Below are positions 60,754 to 64,000 of a stretch of DNA of 64,000 nucleotides, in pieces. The notes beneath the pieces are model-generated. The model ran no database searches, was not told the origin of the DNA, and saw nothing but the letters and a program-made list of their open reading frames with translations. How positions within the stretch are numbered: position 1 is the stretch's first letter; the number at the start of each line of letters is the position of its first letter. A program made the translations under genes and the position numbers. The stretch comes from an uncultured SAR116 cluster alpha proteobacterium. Its GTDB lineage: Bacteria > Pseudomonadota > Alphaproteobacteria > Puniceispirillales > Marisalimonadaceae. The stretch is taken from positions 1-64,000 of the forward strand of contig CACHEH010000002.1 of NCBI GenBank assembly GCA_902578805.1. The letters are read 5' to 3'.

Positions 60754-61686
60754 TTATTCAAAAAGACTAGAAACAGATTGTTCCATGTGAACTCTCCGAA
60801 TTGCTTCACCAATTATAGGTGCAATAGAAATTTGTCTTATATTACTCGACATATTTACGGCTTCTGTTGCTTTTATTGAATTAGTTGTAACAAGAGAATT
60901 TAAGGGTGAATTAGTTATATTACTCACAGCTGAACCTGAGAGTACCCCATGAGTTACATATGCGTCAACACTAACAGCACCTACATCAATAAGTGCTTGA
61001 GCAGCGTTACATATAGTTCCTCCTGAATCAATTATATCATCCACTATAATGCAGTGATGATTAGACACATCACCAATAATATTCATGACCTCAGATGAAC
61101 CAGGTTTTTCTCTTCTTTTATCAATTATAGCTAAATTCGCGTTAATGCGTCTAGCAATTGCTCTAGCTCTAACAACTCCACCTATATCAGGAGATACAAT
61201 GACAACAGGTTTGTTTTTATATTTGTCCTCTATATCTTTAACAAAAACTGGGGCGGCAAATAGATTGTCTGTAGGAATGTCAAAAAATCCTTGTATTTGT
61301 CCTGCATGAAGGTCCATTGTTAGAATCCTGTCTGCACCTGCTTTGGTTATAAGATTAGCAACTAACTTTGCTGAAATGGGAGTTCGAGGTCCAGATTTTC
61401 TATCTTGCCTAGCATAACCATAATAAGGAATAACTGCAGTAATTCTTCTTGCGCTTGCTCTTCTCAGAGCATCCAATGAAACAAGTAATTCCATCAAATT
61501 ATCATTTGCAGGATAAGATGTAGATTGTATAATAAACATATCTTCACCTCTGACATTTTCCTGAACTTCGACAAACACCTCCATGTCAGAAAATCTTTTA
61601 ACTTCAACTTTTACAAGCCTAGTATTAAGTGTTTTGGAAATACTCTCTGCTAAATTAACATTTGAGTTGCAAGATAATATTTTCAT
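60754..61686 (-). CDS. prs: Ribose-phosphate pyrophosphokinase
   Basis: Makes PRPP from ribose 5-phosphate and ATP. The 310 aa protein has [19 protein letters not shown], the signature [21 protein letters not shown], the ATP-binding [18 protein letters not shown] and the PRPP-binding [14 protein letters not shown]. Upstream of rplY-pth-ychF on the same strand, a common order. Confidence 0.97.
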   Translation of the reverse strand: MKILSCNSNVNLAESISKTLNTRLVKVEVKRFSDMEVFVEVQENVRGEDMFIIQSTSYPANDNLMELLVSLDALRRASARRITAVIPYYGYARQDRKSGPRTPISAKLVANLITKAGADRILTMDLHAGQIQGFFDIPTDNLFAAPVFVKDIEDKYKNKPVVIVSPDIGGVVRARAIARRINANLAIIDKRREKPGSSEVMNIIGDVSNHHCIIVDDIIDSGGTICNAAQALIDVGAVSVDAYVTHGVLSGSAVSNITNSPLNSLVTTNSIKATEAVNMSSNIRQISIAPIIGEAIRRVHMEQSVSSLFE

Positions 61687-61830
61687 AAAATATTTGTCCC
61701 AAGTTAATTATGCTATTTAATAGCAGTCAAGTTAAAGTTATAGCAAGGAAAATTTATCTTTATTTATATAAAAATTAAAACAAACAACCCTAAAATCATG
61801 ACAATTGAAAATATTATTAAATGTGGCATT

Positions 61831-62616
61831 TTAGTTATTAACCAAACCTATTACAGATATATGTCTTCCAGTTTTACCTTGTTGAGGAAAGTTATTGTGT
61901 GTGGATTTTCTGTGACTAAAAAACAAATTAGTTTTTTGGTAAGTATTCATATTGATATCTCCCAGATCACTAATCTTAGAATATTTTAAACTTTCTTTTA
62001 AAAGTAAAGGTAGATCAAATAGATATTTATCCTTTTGTACTTGAAATAATATAGAATGATTTTTTTTATAAAATTTAGTTTCTTTTACAATTGAGGCTAC
62101 ATCTTCTCTAATTTCATAAGATTCTTTATGAATTGTTGGACCTATGATAGAAATAATATCATTTCTTTTTGAACCTAAATCTTCCATGCTAGTTACTGTT
62201 GCTTCAATAATTCCATTTACTGCCCCACGCCAACCTGCGTGACACGCACCAATTATTTTAGAAATTTTATCATAAAATAGAATTGGTGCACAATCAGCAC
62301 CTAAGATTGATAATCCAATACCTTTTAATTTTGTTACTAATCCATCTGCTTCGATATTATTAACTTGATTATCTTTACTATTAATCACAAAAACTTTAGA
62401 TGAATGTATTTGTTTTAATTTTATTATCCCTTTTAATTTTAGTTCATTGCAAACTAATACTAAATTTTTTTCAACATCCCTTTCATTATCTTCAACATTG
62501 AAACTACAGTTTAGTGAATCATATGGTGATCTTGAAAACCCACCTTTTCTTGTAAAAAATCCATAGCTTATGTCATTAAATTTTAATTTCGGATGAAGTA
62601 TTTTTTTAATGGTCAT
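61831..62616 (-). CDS. pgeF: Purine nucleoside phosphorylase / laccase-domain protein (YfiH/PgeF family)
   Basis: A 261 aa CNF1/YfiH-fold protein. FFTRKGGFSRSPYDSLN is the N-terminal motif, LGADCAPILFYD and CHAGWRGAVNGIIE contain the Cys and His zinc ligands. Homologues have been assigned purine nucleoside phosphorylase/adenosine deaminase or peptidoglycan-editing activity. Downstream of lgt on the same strand; in many alphaproteobacteria a MidA-type methyltransferase gene lies between them, which is absent here. Confidence 0.91.
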   Translation of the reverse strand: MTIKKILHPKLKFNDISYGFFTRKGGFSRSPYDSLNCSFNVEDNERDVEKNLVLVCNELKLKGIIKLKQIHSSKVFVINSKDNQVNNIEADGLVTKLKGIGLSILGADCAPILFYDKISKIIGACHAGWRGAVNGIIEATVTSMEDLGSKRNDIISIIGPTIHKESYEIREDVASIVKETKFYKKNHSILFQVQKDKYLFDLPLLLKESLKYSKISDLGDINMNTYQKTNLFFSHRKSTHNNFPQQGKTGRHISVIGLVNN

Positions 62617-62648
62617 TATAAATGTTTCTTTTTATATTTATATCTAAA

Positions 62649-63443
62649 TCAAATATCTATTTTTTTATTATAAAAAATAATCATGAAATACAAGCCAGAA
62701 AATATCATTGGTAATGACAAAATTTGTCCCATTGAAAAGTCAAAATAAACTAATCCAATGTGTCTATCAGGTTCCCTTAGATACTCTATAAAGAACCTAA
62801 AAGTTCCATAAAAAAATAAAAATGATGCAGTCAAAAATCCTTTTTTTTCAAAAAACTTAGATTTGTTCATTAAAAAAATCATTATAAAGAATAATACAAA
62901 TCCTTCAAAAAAAGCTTCATATAATTGACTCGGATGTCTGGGGAGTTTTCCACCATTTGGAAATATAATACCAAAATAATGATTTGTTACTCTTCCAAAA
63001 AGTTCTCCATTTATAAAATTTGCTATTCTTCCAAAAAAAAGACCAATTGGAGTAACTACCGAAATAAGGTCAGAGAACAGTATGATTGGAATATTTGAAG
63101 TTTTACTTGAATAAATAATAGCTAATATTACTCCTATTAATCCTCCATGAAACGACATTCCTCCATTCCATATTTTAAAAATCTCAATTAAATTATCAAA
63201 ATAGTATTCAGGATTATAGAAAATAACGTAACCTAATCTGCCACCAAGAATTATACCAATCATACAATTGCTAATTAAGTCGTTTATTACTTTATTTTCA
63301 ATTTGAATTTTTTTAATTTTAATTATCTTTAATATAAAATACCAGCTTAATAAAATGCCTGTTATATAAGCTAGTGCGTACCAACTAACTTTAATTAGTC
63401 CAAAATCTATTGCTATAGGATTTATATCTGGGAATTGAAACAT
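62649..63443 (-). CDS. lgt: Prolipoprotein diacylglyceryl transferase
   Basis: Transfers diacylglycerol to the lipobox Cys of prolipoproteins. The 264 aa protein has seven hydrophobic segments and the signature FFGRIANFINGELFGR (about 130-145), GGMSFHGGLIG (with the catalytic His) and RHPSQLYEAFFEG. Start is the ATG at 63443. Short divergent gap (94 bp) to the UbiK-like gene. Confidence 0.96.
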   Translation of the reverse strand: MFQFPDINPIAIDFGLIKVSWYALAYITGILLSWYFILKIIKIKKIQIENKVINDLISNCMIGIILGGRLGYVIFYNPEYYFDNLIEIFKIWNGGMSFHGGLIGVILAIIYSSKTSNIPIILFSDLISVVTPIGLFFGRIANFINGELFGRVTNHYFGIIFPNGGKLPRHPSQLYEAFFEGFVLFFIMIFLMNKSKFFEKKGFLTASFLFFYGTFRFFIEYLREPDRHIGLVYFDFSMGQILSLPMIFSGLYFMIIFYNKKIDI

Positions 63444-63537
63444 TTAAAACAACTTAAATATAATTTTAACAATCTATAAAAAATATCTTATAATAAAAAA
63501 TATTTATTAATATAAAATTTTATTTTAAGGAAAATTA

Positions 63538-63798
63538 ATGAAAAATTCTAAATTCTTTTTGAAAGATACAGCTTCTATAATTACTGGTGCGCTTTCAACT
63601 TTTGCGGATTTAAAGAAAGAAATTGATAATATTATAAAAAGTAGATTTGAAAAATTTATTAATTCCCAAGGTATTGTAAGTCGAGAAGATTTTGAAGCAT
63701 TAATAGATAGACATGAAAAATTAAATTCAGAATTTATTTTATTAAAAACAAAATTAGAAAATAAAAATAGAAAAAATTCCTCTAAAAAGAAAAAGTAA
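63538..63798 (+). CDS. Accessory factor UbiK family protein (BMFP domain)
   Basis: An 86 aa, mostly helical protein with a coiled-coil C-terminal half and a Lys-rich end. The pattern VSREDFEALIDRHEKLNSE matches the C-terminal motif of the UbiK/YqiC family, which supports the ubiquinone-biosynthesis complex. AAGGAA lies before the ATG. Confidence 0.8.
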   Translation: MKNSKFFLKDTASIITGALSTFADLKKEIDNIIKSRFEKFINSQGIVSREDFEALIDRHEKLNSEFILLKTKLENKNRKNSSKKKK

Positions 63799-63818
63799 GT
63801 TTTAGTTTAAGATAATCA

Positions 63819-63865
63819 ATATATAGTATACAATTCTCATGTTAATAAAAAAACATACTATATAT
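63819..63865. repeat. Inverted repeat upstream of the last partial gene
   Basis: ATATATAGTAT (63819-63829) and ATACTATATAT (63855-63865) form perfect 11 bp arms separated by 25 nt, ending 7 bp before the ATG at 63873. It may be an operator pair or a weak terminator for the UbiK gene. Confidence 0.3.
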
Positions 63866-63872
63866 AGTTATA

Positions 63873-64000
63873 ATGACAGACCACTTAAAAAACATAATAT
63901 TTTCTCCACAAATATCGAGTGTGTTTCTCAAAAGTAATTGGATAATAAATATAGATCCCAAAAAAAAGTATCATTATTATTTTGTAGATGATATAGCAGA
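63873..64000 (+). CDS. Start of an unidentified gene (cut by window edge)
   Basis: An ATG opens a frame that stays open for 42 codons to the window end (MTDHLKNIIFSPQISSVFLK, continuing with a WIINIDPKKKY region). Soluble, not recognised, and no Shine-Dalgarno is obvious. A competing ATG at 63839 in another frame stops after 32 codons. Confidence 0.45.
   Translation, partial: MTDHLKNIIFSPQISSVFLKSNWIINIDPKKKYHYYFVDDIA

Noticed and set aside
1-64000. tRNA, rRNA or CRISPR loci
   Set aside because: Intergenic gaps are short and none shows tRNA-like arms, rRNA-like sequence or regularly spaced repeats; the only stable RNA I can support is the SRP RNA.

Overview
The window is a strongly AT-rich bacterial chromosome segment, gene-dense and with short intergenic gaps. 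It carries about 64 protein genes and one small stable RNA (the SRP 4.5S RNA). I see no tRNA, rRNA, CRISPR array, insertion sequence or prophage. Gene content and order point to a low-GC, probably marine, alphaproteobacterium: hemC-hemD-mitofilin-HemY next to a divergent tsaD-gpsA; the TSUP / TIGR02186-type membrane protein / UspA trio; NUDIX-DUF6111-CCA-transferase; petABC; prs-rplY-pth-ychF; and lgt-pgeF near a UbiK-type gene. I cannot assign a genus or family.

Layout. (1) 1-15.7 kb is housekeeping: dnaX end, SRP RNA, pheA, kdsB, a membrane cytochrome c, an inositol-phosphatase-family enzyme, an M17 aminopeptidase, an ArnT-like/GT2/LAB_N lipid-sugar trio, gpsA, tsaD, hemCD, mitofilin, hemY, a LysE exporter and trmL. 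(2) 15.7-33.7 kb is an accessory catabolic region: MFS and EamA transporters, a PhyH dioxygenase, a DHDPS-family aldolase, an esterase, two NAD-dependent epimerase/dehydrogenases (one a good uronate dehydrogenase match), a complete TRAP transporter with an extra membrane gene, a CRYL1/carnitine-dehydrogenase-like enzyme followed by a beta-keto-acid cleavage enzyme and an SDR, hydrolases and an aminotransferase. (3) 33.2-41.0 kb holds an Lrp-family regulator divergent from a seven-gene run: a stand-alone AceE/MdeB-like E1, an isocitrate-lyase-superfamily lyase, a zinc alcohol dehydrogenase, cobalt-type nitrile hydratase alpha, beta and activator, and a second zinc alcohol dehydrogenase. (4) 41-64 kb returns mostly to housekeeping: LpxO-like hydroxylase, yajQ, modBC, a PcaF-like thiolase, pyk, cyclophilin, the TSUP cluster, CCA-adding enzyme, hemF, the bc1 complex, ychF, pth, rplY, prs, pgeF and lgt.

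How the genes may work together. The TRAP system probably imports an organic acid whose beta-hydroxyl is oxidised by the 27.1 kb dehydrogenase and whose beta-keto product is cleaved by the BKACE enzyme. The Lrp/E1 pair suggests amino-acid-derived 2-oxo acids as substrates of the 33-41 kb cluster, with nitrile hydration as a linked step. Both pathways are inference. No amidase, E2/E3 or ModA gene lies in the window.

The most unexpected direct observation is that three core genes (dnaX, hemD and the CCA/pcnB-family gene) have no ATG, GTG or TTG in frame ahead of their conserved N-terminal regions, and appear to start at ATT or ATA. The hemD ATT sits 7 nt after a strong Shine-Dalgarno sequence.
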